Part shown: piece by piece, positions 36,189-43,653 of the stretch
Position numbering within the stretch: position 1 is the stretch's first letter
Layout of the letters: every line of letters begins with the position of its first letter
Source of the DNA: Oleispira antarctica RB-8
GTDB taxonomy: Bacteria > Pseudomonadota > Gammaproteobacteria > Pseudomonadales > Oceanobacteraceae
Reading direction: 5' to 3'
NCBI GenBank assembly: GCA_000967895.1
Contig: FO203512.1
Location: forward strand, 879,582-943,581
Length of the DNA: 64,000 nt
Notes under the pieces: generated by a model
The model's database searches: none
Seen by the model: the letters and a program-made list of their open reading frames with translations, nothing else
What the model was told of the DNA's origin: nothing
Program-made: the position numbers and the translations under genes

Positions 36189-36700
36189 TATTTAGCCTCC
36201 ATTTTATTAGCCATGATGTTAGTGAACAATTCAGAGTTGTTTGTGGCTTTTTTAGCGGCTACGGAATGAATAGCTGCTTTAATGCGAGGGTAAGTACCAC
36301 AACGGCAAATATTTCCGCTCATCGCGCTATCAATATCTTGATCGCTAGGGTGAGAATTGCTTGCTAATAACGCCGTCGCTGACATTATTTGTCCTGACTG
36401 GCAATAACCGCACTGAGGTACGTTATGCTCGACCCAGGCTTGCTGAACGGAGCTTAGAGAGTCAACGTTACCTAAACCTTCAATGGTGGTGATTGCTTGT
36501 CCAGCAACACTGCTAACAGGGGTTATGCAGGTGCGAATAGGGTTGCCGTTTAAATGCATAGTACACGCTCCGCATAAACCTGCACCGCAGCCAAATTTGC
36601 TACCTTTTAGATTTAAATAGTCACGGACTACCCATAATAATGGGGTATCGGCGGCAACATCGAGGGAGTGTTCGATGCCATTCACAGTTAGCTTAATCAT
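36188..36700 (-). CDS. iorA: 2Fe-2S subunit of molybdenum hydroxylase (IorA-like)
   Basis: The product is 170 aa. The plant-type ferredoxin cluster is at [16 protein letters not shown], with the preceding [10 protein letters not shown]. The second [2Fe-2S] cluster is in the helical domain ([16 protein letters not shown] and [18 protein letters not shown]). It passes electrons from the molybdenum site. The stop is adjacent to the large-subunit start, consistent with tight coupling. It has no Tat signal and probably travels with the large subunit. Confidence 0.9.
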   Translation of the reverse strand: MIKLTVNGIEHSLDVAADTPLLWVVRDYLNLKGSKFGCGAGLCGACTMHLNGNPIRTCITPVSSVAGQAITTIEGLGNVDSLSSVQQAWVEHNVPQCGYCQSGQIMSATALLASNSHPSDQDIDSAMSGNICRCGTYPRIKAAIHSVAAKKATNNSELFTNIMANKMEAK

Positions 36701-36877
36701 TGTTATTTCACTTATTATAATGCGTCTAATGCTGCGAGATTAGCAATTGCGAGAAGATGACGCAAAGTTACTTTAATTCTCTGGCAGGAGTCAGAGTGGT
36801 TTTCTGCTAAAATCTAGCAATAATTCCCCTGTTAAGGCTCTCACGGCTAAAACAGCTAAAACAAATAAGGCAATTTG

Positions 36878-37651
36878 ATGGCAAAAAAATTCTATGTGAT
36901 TTGGGTTGGGCGTGAGCCAGGTATTTATACCGATTGGCCCACGGCACAGAAGCAAATTATGAAATTTTCTGGGGCAAAATACAAATCGTTTCCGACCAAG
37001 GCCGAAGCCGATGCCGCATTCTCTGGTGGTTCAGTTTCGTCAGATGCAGGTGCAGGGTCAAAGCCCCGTGGATCAAGCAGCAAAACAAGTCGTGGTAATA
37101 ATTTATCGGCACCACCGATCAAGACCGATGTGGTGATTTATTGTGATGGTGGCTGTGATCCAAATCCGGGTAAAGCAGGTTCTGGAGTCGCGGTGTATCA
37201 AGATGATCAACTGATTCAACTTTGGTATGGGGTTTATAATCCGAATGGCACGAATAATACCGCTGAATTAAGCGCGCTATTTTATTCGTTACAACTCGCT
37301 CAGCATGCGACTAAACAAGGGTTGAGTGCACAAATATTATGCGATTCGATGTATTCGATTCAGTGTATTCGTGATTGGGCGGCGGGCTGGGAAAAGAATG
37401 GTTGGAAGAAGAAAACGGGAGAGATCAAAAACCTCGACATTATTAAGCAGGCCTATGCTTTATACAATGAGATTAAAGAGACGGTTTTATTATCTCATGT
37501 GAAGGCTCATGCGGGCACTGAAGGGAATGAACTGGCCGACCGTATGACAATGGTCGCGGTTGAGCGAAAAGACCCAGCTTGGGTGCAGTATGAGCAAGAT
37601 TCAAATAATGGATTTAATATCCCGGCGCTACTCAAGATGCGAGCGGGTTAA
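36878..37651 (+). CDS. rnhA: Ribonuclease HI with N-terminal viroplasmin-like domain
   Basis: The product is 257 aa from ATG 36878. Residues 3-50 form a caulimovirus viroplasmin-type RNA:DNA hybrid-binding domain (FYVIWVGREPGIYTDWPTAQKQI, GAKYKSFPTKAEADAAF). A flexible Ser/Gly linker leads to the RNase H catalytic domain (about 85-250). Catalytic acids are visible in YCDGGCDPNPGKAG (D), NNTAELSAL (E), LCDSMYS (D) and HAGTEGNELAD (D), plus the RNase H His in HVKAHAGTEG. The enzyme removes RNA from RNA:DNA hybrids. It is convergent to moaE. The domain arrangement resembles eukaryotic RNase H1. Confidence 0.92.
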   Translation: MAKKFYVIWVGREPGIYTDWPTAQKQIMKFSGAKYKSFPTKAEADAAFSGGSVSSDAGAGSKPRGSSSKTSRGNNLSAPPIKTDVVIYCDGGCDPNPGKAGSGVAVYQDDQLIQLWYGVYNPNGTNNTAELSALFYSLQLAQHATKQGLSAQILCDSMYSIQCIRDWAAGWEKNGWKKKTGEIKNLDIIKQAYALYNEIKETVLLSHVKAHAGTEGNELADRMTMVAVERKDPAWVQYEQDSNNGFNIPALLKMRAG

Positions 37652-37686
37652 CATACACGCATCTTACTCGACGAAGCTAAGAGAAA

Positions 37687-38160
37687 TTACGCTTTTGGCG
37701 TGTGCCAATCAGCGGCTTGTTGTGAGTCGCTATTTTTTGCATCTACCCAACGTTCCCCTGAGCTGCCTTGATTATCTTGAGTGCTTTCTTTTTTCCAAAA
37801 TGGCGCTTCGGTCTTCAGAATATCCATAATAAATTGCGAGGCTTCATAGGCGGCAATGCGATGAGCGCTGCTAACCCCCACTAATACGATTTGATCGGCC
37901 GCATGTAATTCGCCCACACGATGAATAATACGCACACCGTCTAAAGGCCAGCGCTGCTCGGCTTGCTGGGCAATACCGTTCAATACATTCTCCGTCATGC
38001 CAGGGTAATGCTCTAAAGTCATGCTACTGACTTGAGTATTGTCACTAAAATCTCTAACTAGACCGACGAACATAACAATAGCGCCGCTTTGCAGGCTACG
38101 TTTGCGGAGTTGCTGATATTCATTGGCAAAATCAAAGTCTTCATTTTGAACAGATATCAC
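37687..38160 (-). CDS. moaE: Molybdopterin synthase catalytic subunit MoaE
   Basis: The product is 157 aa. Family signatures are GAIVMFVGLVRDFSDNTQVSSMTLEHYPGMTE, VRIIHRVGELHAADQIVLVGVSSAHRIAAYEASQFIMDILKTEAPFWKKE, with the active-site Lys in the APFWKKE region. It converts precursor Z to molybdopterin together with MoaD, whose gene is not in the window. A C-terminal Gln/Ser-rich tail extends past the usual end. It is near, but not in, the molybdenum hydroxylase operon. Confidence 0.93.
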   Translation of the reverse strand: MISVQNEDFDFANEYQQLRKRSLQSGAIVMFVGLVRDFSDNTQVSSMTLEHYPGMTENVLNGIAQQAEQRWPLDGVRIIHRVGELHAADQIVLVGVSSAHRIAAYEASQFIMDILKTEAPFWKKESTQDNQGSSGERWVDAKNSDSQQAADWHTPKA

Positions 38161-38535
38161 GATAAACCTCTGGCAGAGTCTTTAAAAAAAGTTGTAAGGG
38201 GACGGGCTAAAAATTAATAAAAACATTATGCGCTTTTAGCCAAAATTACACAAAACAAGGCCGCGACTGATAAAACTTATGCTCAAAATGGTTATGTAAG
38301 CATGTCGCATAGCCTAGCTAAGCAGCAAGTACTTGTACCAAAAATCAGCAAGTATATGAGCCTTGCAAGGTGCTGAAGACCAATATTTCTAGTGTTCGAG
38401 CTAATAGAATGTTGATCTAGGTGAATATAATTACAAGAAGGCCTAGTTAATTGATAATTAGGCCTTTTTTGTGTCTTGACACAAGGAACTGCAAGAGTAA
38501 TCTGGATGAACAATAAATGCTTATAGGAAAGCAAT
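38161..38535. other. Intergenic region with possible small RNA
   Basis: About 375 bp lie between moaE (minus) and the next plus-strand gene. No reading frame stands out. A strong plus-strand terminator is at 38438-38470, with no plus-strand gene upstream nearer than 37651. A short transcript from this region is therefore possible. I cannot pin a promoter. Confidence 0.35.
38438..38470 (+). terminator. Orphan intrinsic terminator, candidate 3' end of an sRNA
   Basis: A perfect 8-bp stem (AAGGCCTA with TAGGCCTT, 13-nt loop) is followed by a T-rich tail. The T-run is on the plus strand only. It precedes the gene at 38536 and is not explained by an upstream coding gene within about 780 bp. Confidence 0.75.
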
Positions 38536-38778
38536 ATGCCATATCACGACAACGTTGTAGATGAACTGAATTTGCTTGTGAAATTTAACCTGCGTTCAAT
38601 GCAAGAAGGCATTAAAGTGCACCATGATGCGGAGATATCTCTCGTTGAGGCTGCAGAGCGTTTACATAGCAAAGGGATGATTACCCAAATTGACGGTGGT
38701 TATTTGACCGATCGAGGCGTTGAAACCGCTGAAAAAGCCCATGCGTTAGTGGCAGCACTAGAAGTAAAAATGTATTAA
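38536..38778 (+). CDS. TIGR02647-like small protein
   Basis: The product is 80 aa, cytoplasmic, with no membrane segment. The pattern VVDELNLLVKFNLRSMQEGIKVHHDAEISLVEAAERLHSKGMITQIDGGYLTDRGVETAEKAHAL resembles the TIGR02647 family known from Pseudomonas and relatives. It looks like a winged-helix or helical DNA-binding scaffold, but no function is established. The following gene is separated by a perfect 14-bp inverted repeat. Confidence 0.7.
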   Translation: MPYHDNVVDELNLLVKFNLRSMQEGIKVHHDAEISLVEAAERLHSKGMITQIDGGYLTDRGVETAEKAHALVAALEVKMY

Positions 38779-38818
38779 TTTAAACGGTAACGAAGACTTT
38801 TAGACTTTCACTCGTATA

Positions 38819-38853
38819 AAGATACAAATACTTAAATAGAGTATTTGTATCTT
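38819..38853. promoter_or_regulatory. Perfect 14-bp inverted repeat upstream of EF-hand/sigma operon
   Basis: The arms AAGATACAAATACT and AGTATTTGTATCTT are exact reverse complements around a 7-nt spacer. The second arm ends 16 bp before the EF-hand gene ATG. There is no T-run after it on either strand, so it is less like a terminator than an operator or an mRNA-stabilising 5' hairpin. AT-rich symmetrical sites of this length suit a dimeric regulator. Confidence 0.55.
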
Positions 38854-38869
38854 AAATACAGGTGAAAAA

Positions 38870-39175
38870 ATGAACAAGAATATTATTGCTGCAATCATCC
38901 TTTCTAGTGCTTCAACTCTTGCCTTTGCTGGCATGGAACATCGAGGCGGCCATTCTCCTGGCATGAAAAAATTCTCCTTAATTGATACTAATGGTGATGA
39001 GTCCTTATCTAAGGAAGAAATCATTAATTTTCATACTCTGCACTTTACCGAAATGGATGCCGATAATGATGGCCTAGTGAGCAAATCTGAAATGAAGTCT
39101 TATAAAAAACAACAGCATCGTGGCAAAAAATGCTCTAAAGGTAAAAAAGGCTCTAAAGGCTCTGATACTGAATAA
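38870..39175 (+). CDS. Secreted EF-hand calcium-binding protein
   Basis: The product is 101 aa. The signal peptide has cleavage after LAFAG, near residue 21. Two EF-hand loops are visible: DTNGDESLSKEEI and DADNDGLVSKSEM. The C-terminal tail is very basic and Lys/Gly/Ser-rich (HRGKKCSKGKKGSKGS). It is predicted to be periplasmic. It is the first gene of a four-gene set with an ECF sigma factor, a small membrane protein and a CnrX-like sensor, suggesting a role in metal or calcium sensing or as a regulon target. Confidence 0.82.
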   Translation: MNKNIIAAIILSSASTLAFAGMEHRGGHSPGMKKFSLIDTNGDESLSKEEIINFHTLHFTEMDADNDGLVSKSEMKSYKKQQHRGKKCSKGKKGSKGSDTE

Positions 39176-39186
39176 ATATTATCTTG

Positions 39187-39765
39187 ATGGATCACTCTAT
39201 GAAAAGTCTAAAGCAACAGACCGATGAGGAGCTTATGGTATTAATTCAAGCGTTTAATCATGAGGCATTTTCAGAGCTGGTGATACGACACTCTGATCGT
39301 TTTTATGCGCTGTCATACCGTACCCTATTCCATCAGTCTGATGCTGAAGATATTGTGCAAGAATCTTTTCTTAAATTATGGCGCAAGCCAACGTTGTGGC
39401 AGCAAAAACGTGGCGTTCAATTTAAAACTTGGTTTTATCGAATTATCGTTAATGCCTGTTATGACTTAAATAAGAAAAAATCTTCGCAAGAATCTTCTCT
39501 GGTTGATAACGATTATGAAGAAGCTGCTGCTGAAGAAGATCATACTTCACAGCAGCTTTCTGATATTGATACCGCACTTAAAAATTTACCAGAAAGACAA
39601 CGCACAGCACTTAACTTATGTTTTTATGAAGAGCTGAGCAATAAAGAAGCCGCCAGTATTATGGACATTCGTTTAAAGGCATTACAGTCGTTAATTATGC
39701 GTGCTAAAACGGCATTGAAAGCACAGCTTAGTATCTCTGAGGAAGATGATCATGAAAACAAGTGA
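39187..39765 (+). CDS. ECF-type RNA polymerase sigma factor
   Basis: The product is 192 aa from ATG 39187 (an upstream TTG is also in frame). Region 2 (about 25-90) is FSELVIRHSDRFYALSYRTLFHQSDAEDIVQESFLKLWRK. Region 4 (about 125-180) is IDTALKNLPERQRTALNLCFYEELSNKEAASIMDIRLKALQSLIMRAKTALK. The linker is acidic. It overlaps the next gene by 14 bp, the usual arrangement with an anti-sigma factor. The downstream pair resembles CnrY/CnrX-type regulation of CnrH (nickel/cobalt), although gene order differs. Confidence 0.9.
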   Translation: MDHSMKSLKQQTDEELMVLIQAFNHEAFSELVIRHSDRFYALSYRTLFHQSDAEDIVQESFLKLWRKPTLWQQKRGVQFKTWFYRIIVNACYDLNKKKSSQESSLVDNDYEEAAAEEDHTSQQLSDIDTALKNLPERQRTALNLCFYEELSNKEAASIMDIRLKALQSLIMRAKTALKAQLSISEEDDHENK

Positions 39766-40144
39766 TGAAAAACTCAATCAGTTATTAAGGAGTGCAGCGC
39801 CAGTACCGCAAAACTTGGGTTTAGCGCAGCGAATTATTTCAAAATCGATACAAGAAGCTAGCACTAAGGCATGCAATGAATCGAAGGCGATCAATAAAGA
39901 AAGTTTGCTTAAACAAATTATTAACAGCTTTATTATCCCCAAGCCAGGTTATGCATTAGCGTGTAGCATGTTAGTAGGCATACTTTTTGGTTGGCAGAGT
40001 AATGCTATAACAGAAGCGGTTGTTACAAGTAATATTGCAAGTGAGCTTGGCATAAACTTAAGGGATGAGAGTACTTTGCAGACAACATCCGTTGAAGAGG
40101 ATTTAAACAGCTTGTTTCTTGCAGAGGTTAATTATTATGAATAA
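39752..40144 (+). CDS. Small single-pass membrane protein, probable anti-sigma factor
   Basis: The product is 130 aa from ATG 39752, which is correctly spaced from GAGGAAG at 39739-39745. The N-terminal cytoplasmic part (about 1-60) is helical (DEKLNQLLRSAAPVPQNLGLAQRIISKSI). A single transmembrane segment (PGYALACSMLVGILFGWQS) follows, and a short periplasmic tail. This topology, plus the sigma factor overlap upstream and the CnrX-like sensor downstream, matches CnrY-like anti-sigma factors. Sequence identity to that family cannot be claimed here. Confidence 0.65.
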   Translation: MKTSDEKLNQLLRSAAPVPQNLGLAQRIISKSIQEASTKACNESKAINKESLLKQIINSFIIPKPGYALACSMLVGILFGWQSNAITEAVVTSNIASELGINLRDESTLQTTSVEEDLNSLFLAEVNYYE

Positions 40145-40592
40145 AAAAATGAAAACGTTTATTTCACTGTCTGTTTTTTTGAATGTGCTGCTGGTGGGCA
40201 TTATTCTCGGTGGTGTAAGTGGTGGGTTCTCGAAGCACCATTTCGATCGCGGCCACAAGTCTGAGCAAATGGAACAGCGTTTATCTCGTATACTCGCGGT
40301 ATTACCCGCCGAAAAAAATGCGCTATTTAAGCAACGGCTTAACGAACTTAAAGTATTAAAACGTACAGATAAAGAACAGATGAAATTTGCACGAAGAAAC
40401 ATTTTGCAAGTTTTTGAACAAGAGCCTTTTGATAAAGTTGCGTATCAACACGCGGTTCAGGCATTGAATCAATTGCATCAAACGCAGATGGATAAGCGAG
40501 TGAGCTTGCTGGCCGATGTGGGGGAATACTTGTCACCTAAAGAAAGAAGACAGCTGTCGAGCTTGATTATGAAGCGTGGTGAGCGTAAATAG
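40137..40592 (+). CDS. Periplasmic heavy-metal sensor-like protein (CnrX/CpxP-like, PF13801 type)
   Basis: The product is 151 aa from ATG 40137, overlapping the preceding stop by 8 bp. The N-terminal membrane anchor is FISLSVFLNVLLVGIILGGVSGG. The soluble helical part follows with an LTxxQ-like helical hairpin pattern (MEQRLSRILAVLPAEKNALFKQRLNELKVL and VSLLADVGEYLSPKERRQLSSLI). A His/Asp-rich patch (SKHHFDRGHKSEQ) right after the membrane could bind metal. In the CNR system the analogous protein senses metal and frees the sigma factor. Confidence 0.78.
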   Translation: MNKKMKTFISLSVFLNVLLVGIILGGVSGGFSKHHFDRGHKSEQMEQRLSRILAVLPAEKNALFKQRLNELKVLKRTDKEQMKFARRNILQVFEQEPFDKVAYQHAVQALNQLHQTQMDKRVSLLADVGEYLSPKERRQLSSLIMKRGERK

Positions 40593-40599
40593 CAGGCAC

Positions 40600-40636
40600 A
40601 AAAAAGGACGCTAATAGTGTTTAAACACTGCGTCCT
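40600..40636 (-). terminator. Intrinsic terminator, minus strand (native tRNA-Met terminator)
   Basis: On the minus strand the stem AGGACGC...GCGTCCT encloses a palindromic AGTGTTT/AAACACT inner stem with a 4-nt bulge, and is followed by a T-run (A-run at 40600-40605 on the plus strand). It lies 15 bp beyond the 3' end of the tRNA fragment, exactly where a tRNA terminator is expected. The A-run could not terminate plus-strand transcription. Confidence 0.7.
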
Positions 40637-40650
40637 AAATCGAGTAAAAA

Positions 40651-40695
40651 TGGTGGGCCCGCCCCGACTTGAACGGGGGACCTGCCGATTATGAG
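40651..40695 (-). repeat. Left attachment site: 3' fragment of tRNA-Met (CAT)
   Basis: Read on the minus strand, the segment begins at the anticodon loop CTCATAA, runs through the anticodon-stem 3' half (TCGGC), variable loop AGGTC, T arm (CCCCG-TTCAAGT-CGGGG) and acceptor 3' strand with CCA. The anticodon stem's 5' half (needed GCCGA) is absent: TTCGC is found instead. It is thus a tRNA fragment, not an intact gene. The element carries its integrase on the near side. The intact tRNA would be rebuilt at the right end, outside the window. Confidence 0.85.
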
Positions 40696-40926
40696 GCGAA
40701 AGGCTTTCGACTGTAAGCCTTTGAAACTAAAGGGCTTGGTTTAAATACGGTTTACGTTTGACACCTTTTTGACACTATCAGGTTAAAAATAAGGAGGATA
40801 AAATCAATTTAAAATAAAGATTCTAATTGTATTGCAATTAGGATTTAAGAGAGTATATTAAACACATGGCCGCAACACAGCGACATCGGACTAGACCGAA
40901 TCTAGTTAAGAAATGGAATTAAGATT

Positions 40927-41229
40927 ATGAGCACTTACAACACAATCAACATCATCTCTCAAAACGAAAATGGCGTAATCTACATAGAGAACGAAAGCGG
41001 TTTGGTTTTCGGTATCGTAGATGCAGCAAAAATCACAGACGAAGACGGAATCCCTTTTCAGGAATCTACTTTAGAAATCATTGAAAAAAACTTTGACTGC
41101 GATATTGAGCAAGACTTCGAAAAAGAGACTTCAACAATTTATACAGAAGACGGAGGTGCTTTAGTATTTTCTGGCAACGATGTAACTATTGTTGAGTTTG
41201 ATGAAAACGGTGAGCCGGTAGCCATTTAA
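40927..41229 (+). CDS. Acidic 100-aa protein of unknown function, prophage accessory gene
   Basis: The protein is strongly acidic (many Asp/Glu) with beta-strand-like segments (GVIYIENESGLVFGIV; GGALVFSGNDVTIVEF). No signal, helix bundle or known motif is visible. It lies between the left attachment site and the integrase, a usual place for non-essential cargo genes, and has its own terminator (41234-41253). An AATTG/CAATT inverted repeat lies upstream near 40825. Such acidic small proteins are sometimes DNA mimics, but I cannot support that here. Confidence 0.55.
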   Translation: MSTYNTINIISQNENGVIYIENESGLVFGIVDAAKITDEDGIPFQESTLEIIEKNFDCDIEQDFEKETSTIYTEDGGALVFSGNDVTIVEFDENGEPVAI

Positions 41230-41233
41230 CCAC

Positions 41234-41253
41234 AGCCCTTCGGGGCTTTTTTT
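41234..41253 (+). terminator. Intrinsic terminator after accessory gene
   Basis: AGCCC-TTCG-GGGCT is a stable tetraloop hairpin followed by T7, ending just 11 bp before the next start. Confidence 0.9.
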
Positions 41254-41263
41254 GGAATCAATT

Positions 41264-41554
41264 ATGACTACTAAAACACACGGCATGGCAGGCCAACGCA
41301 ACGCGGCTAAACCCGAAACATTAGACGGCACATTCTCAGGCCGGTGCACTAAAGAAGAAAAAGCCGCGTGGGTTAAAGTGGCGCAGTCGCGTGAAATGAA
41401 GCTACAGCAATTCATTCGTTCACTGCTAAACGCCGAGGCCAATAGCATTTTAAACCCTGAAAAATGCCCCGATTGTAAAAGTGAAAACTTTGAACGATTC
41501 TTCCCAGGTGATGCCGTTGGTAATACGATCTGCCACGATTGCGGCAGGGATTAA
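41264..41554 (+). CDS. Small zinc-ribbon protein, prophage accessory gene
   Basis: The product is 96 aa from ATG 41264. The N-terminal half is basic and helical (CTKEEKAAWVKVAQSREMKLQQFIRSLLN) like a ribbon-helix-helix or MobC-like segment. The C-terminus has a four-Cys zinc ribbon (CPDC ... CHDC). Its stop is immediately adjacent to the convergent integrase stop. DNA binding is plausible; function unknown. Confidence 0.6.
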   Translation: MTTKTHGMAGQRNAAKPETLDGTFSGRCTKEEKAAWVKVAQSREMKLQQFIRSLLNAEANSILNPEKCPDCKSENFERFFPGDAVGNTICHDCGRD

Positions 41555-42748
41555 CTAAAAACTAGGCAATATATCAACCGCATCACGCTGGCTGGCTTCC
41601 CGTGTGTTGTAATATCTCATCGTTGTTTGAATGCTGGCATGATCGGCTAGTTGCTGCACTTTTTGTGGTGATTCGCCGGCATTCAAAAGCCACGTAATTA
41701 ATGCCGCTCTCATTCCCCAATGAAACGGTTTTACGCCACTGGGCAAGCCAGCAGCATTGCATGATTTAGTCATTGATCTAGAAATTGCGCTGGTATCGGC
41801 GTACCACGGTTGGCCGTTACCATTGTCTAAATAGTATTTCTCTTTTGGCCCGCGTGTGGCCAAGTCTTGTTCTAAAAACTCATAAAACGATTTATTGATT
41901 GGTTTGTTCGGCCACTTGTAACCTTTGTTTTTCCAGTTCAATTCAGGCACGTCACGAATCTTAATAATTCGCGCATTCATATCGATGTTTTTTAGCTCTT
42001 GAGAAGCTATCGCGCCTTTTCTCATTAGGCAAGACGTGGCCATATTGAACGCACGCAAAAGGTTTACAGTGTTAACCTTTTTCCGTGGTGTGTCGGCCTG
42101 TTCAATTTGAATCAATAAATGGGCTTTTAGCTGTTCAAGATGCTGAATGCTGAAAACTTCCATTTCTTTGGTCGGAGCCTTGGCTTTTTTCAAACGAACC
42201 ACTTTGTCTAGATATTCGTTATCGTATGCCCAGCGTAAATAAATGTTCAATTGGCGCATGTGCATGTTTTGAGTTGATGCGCTGATTAAATGAGCAGGGT
42301 TTTTAATCGAATGCAATTCGGTAAGGGATTTGTAAAACGTAATATTGTGATCACGGGAAAAATCTTTTAACAGATGATTACCCACCTCATTCAAATAAAT
42401 GCCAATAGTCTGTTTATACAAATTCAGCGTTTTGGTTGAAACCATTATTTCTAAATGAGAAAACCAAACCTTGGCCGCGTCATTCACCGTAATATTTTTA
42501 CGTTCGTGATCAGATCGCGCTTTGCTCTCATTCTTAACGAACTGTTTTTCTCTGATCTCTTTCTCTTTTAGCGAGTACTTAGAAAACGCCAACGTCATAG
42601 CGGCATCACTTCCCATACTTTCACAATCAGCAGCGCTTACTAAGCGGCGGCGCAATCCGCGCTTGTGTGCAATAAAACCAACTTCGGGATCGTGTGGAAA
42701 TTCACCGCATAAGTTTCCGTGACTATCATGAAATATTCTTTGTCTCAT
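41555..42748 (-). CDS. int: Tyrosine-recombinase integrase
   Basis: The product is 397 aa. The SAM-like N-terminal core-binding domain (about 80-180) precedes the catalytic domain. Catalytic residues are Arg in SCLMRKGAIASQEL, HxxR in HWGMRAALITWLL, His in LADHASIQTT, and the nucleophile Tyr in MRYYNTRE. It is the closest recombinase to the left attachment site and drives integration and excision at tRNA-Met. Only one base separates it from the stop of the membrane protein upstream, so they are cotranscribed. Confidence 0.93.
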   Translation of the reverse strand: MRQRIFHDSHGNLCGEFPHDPEVGFIAHKRGLRRRLVSAADCESMGSDAAMTLAFSKYSLKEKEIREKQFVKNESKARSDHERKNITVNDAAKVWFSHLEIMVSTKTLNLYKQTIGIYLNEVGNHLLKDFSRDHNITFYKSLTELHSIKNPAHLISASTQNMHMRQLNIYLRWAYDNEYLDKVVRLKKAKAPTKEMEVFSIQHLEQLKAHLLIQIEQADTPRKKVNTVNLLRAFNMATSCLMRKGAIASQELKNIDMNARIIKIRDVPELNWKNKGYKWPNKPINKSFYEFLEQDLATRGPKEKYYLDNGNGQPWYADTSAISRSMTKSCNAAGLPSGVKPFHWGMRAALITWLLNAGESPQKVQQLADHASIQTTMRYYNTREASQRDAVDILPSF

Positions 42749-42749
42749 G

Positions 42750-43256
42750 TTATGACACCTTAGAATTGCGAAACGATGCGCGCCAATCTTTTAAAGTTAG
42801 TACTTCACCTGTATCAAGTTTAGTCACTTCCTTATTTACAATTCTTTCGGGCAAGAAGGTTCTGATCCCATCGCGCTCAATACACCATCCCTCTAAATCA
42901 CCCCTTAATCCTTTGTAAACTAAGACGGTATAGGTCTGTTTATTCCCACTGGCCGTGCGGTATTCAAATTGAATTTTGTCTATGTATTTATTACGTGGCT
43001 TGGTTTCTTCAACTTCGTCTTCTTCGTAGTCAATATCGTCATCAGAGTAATAAGAAGTTGAAATAATTGAATCTGAATTAGTTTCAGATTGTTGAAACTT
43101 ATTCTTTAAAATCTCAATGAGATTTCCGATCATGCCAATAATTAGCAAAACAGCTACACCAATCGCCCATCCTTTACCGCCAAAGTAATATGCAATGCCC
43201 GAAAATATAAGAACAGCGAGGGGGCCAAGTGTTAAAAGTTCTTTGAGAGTGATCAT
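42750..43256 (-). CDS. Small membrane protein between repressor and integrase
   Basis: The product is 168 aa. Two N-terminal hydrophobic segments (LGPLAVLIFSGIAYYFGG; WAIGVAVLLIIGMIGNLIEIL) are followed by an acidic linker and a beta-rich C-terminal domain (YIDKIQFEYRTASGNKQTYTVLVYKGLRGDLEGWCIERDGIRTFLPERI). The C-terminal part resembles small domains that bind protein or DNA, but no family is recognised. Co-transcribed with the repressor and integrase, it is likely expressed in the lysogen. Superinfection exclusion is a possible role, by context only. Confidence 0.65.
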   Translation of the reverse strand: MITLKELLTLGPLAVLIFSGIAYYFGGKGWAIGVAVLLIIGMIGNLIEILKNKFQQSETNSDSIISTSYYSDDDIDYEEDEVEETKPRNKYIDKIQFEYRTASGNKQTYTVLVYKGLRGDLEGWCIERDGIRTFLPERIVNKEVTKLDTGEVLTLKDWRASFRNSKVS

Positions 43257-43266
43257 AATTATTCCT

Positions 43267-43614
43267 TTAATTATTTTTATCTTCGTTTAAAACCTGAAAG
43301 GCTTTCATTTTTGTTTGTAGGGACGCAGAACGAAACAAGTTGATCATTTCGATTTCATCATCATTAAATTCAGGCGCGGGTGACTGAGTTATTTCTGGAT
43401 CGCCTTTCATCATTGGGCCCTCACCGTTTAGTAACCAAAGTGGGTTTACTCCGGTTGCTTCGGCTATGTCAATAATGTTTTTACCTGTTGTTTCGCCTTT
43501 GGATTTTAAATGGTGAATTTGGGATGAGGAGATGTTTGTCTTCTCTGAGATTTGCTTTGCTCCAAAGCGCTCCACAATTAGTTTTATTCTTGAGTTGAAT
43601 TGAATAGCTTCCAT
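43267..43614 (-). CDS. CI-like prophage repressor, XRE/helix-turn-helix
   Basis: The product is 115 aa. The HTH (about 12-60) is AKQISEKTNISSSQIHHLKSKGETTGKNIIDIAEATGVNPLWLLNGEGPM, where the last phrase is typical of P2-like CI repressors. The C-terminal part is acidic and short, so there is no LexA-like cleavage domain; induction would then not rely on RecA cleavage. It faces the early lytic operon across a palindromic operator region (43654-43789). Confidence 0.88.
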   Translation of the reverse strand: MEAIQFNSRIKLIVERFGAKQISEKTNISSSQIHHLKSKGETTGKNIIDIAEATGVNPLWLLNGEGPMMKGDPEITQSPAPEFNDDEIEMINLFRSASLQTKMKAFQVLNEDKNN

Positions 43615-43653
43615 AGCTTCGTCCTAAATTTAGGGTTAAATCCGTTTTATTGG

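Noticed and set aside
38779-38869. ECF-type promoter before the EF-hand gene
   Set aside because: GTAAC and CGT elements exist but the spacing (about 21 bp) is too long for a typical ECF promoter.
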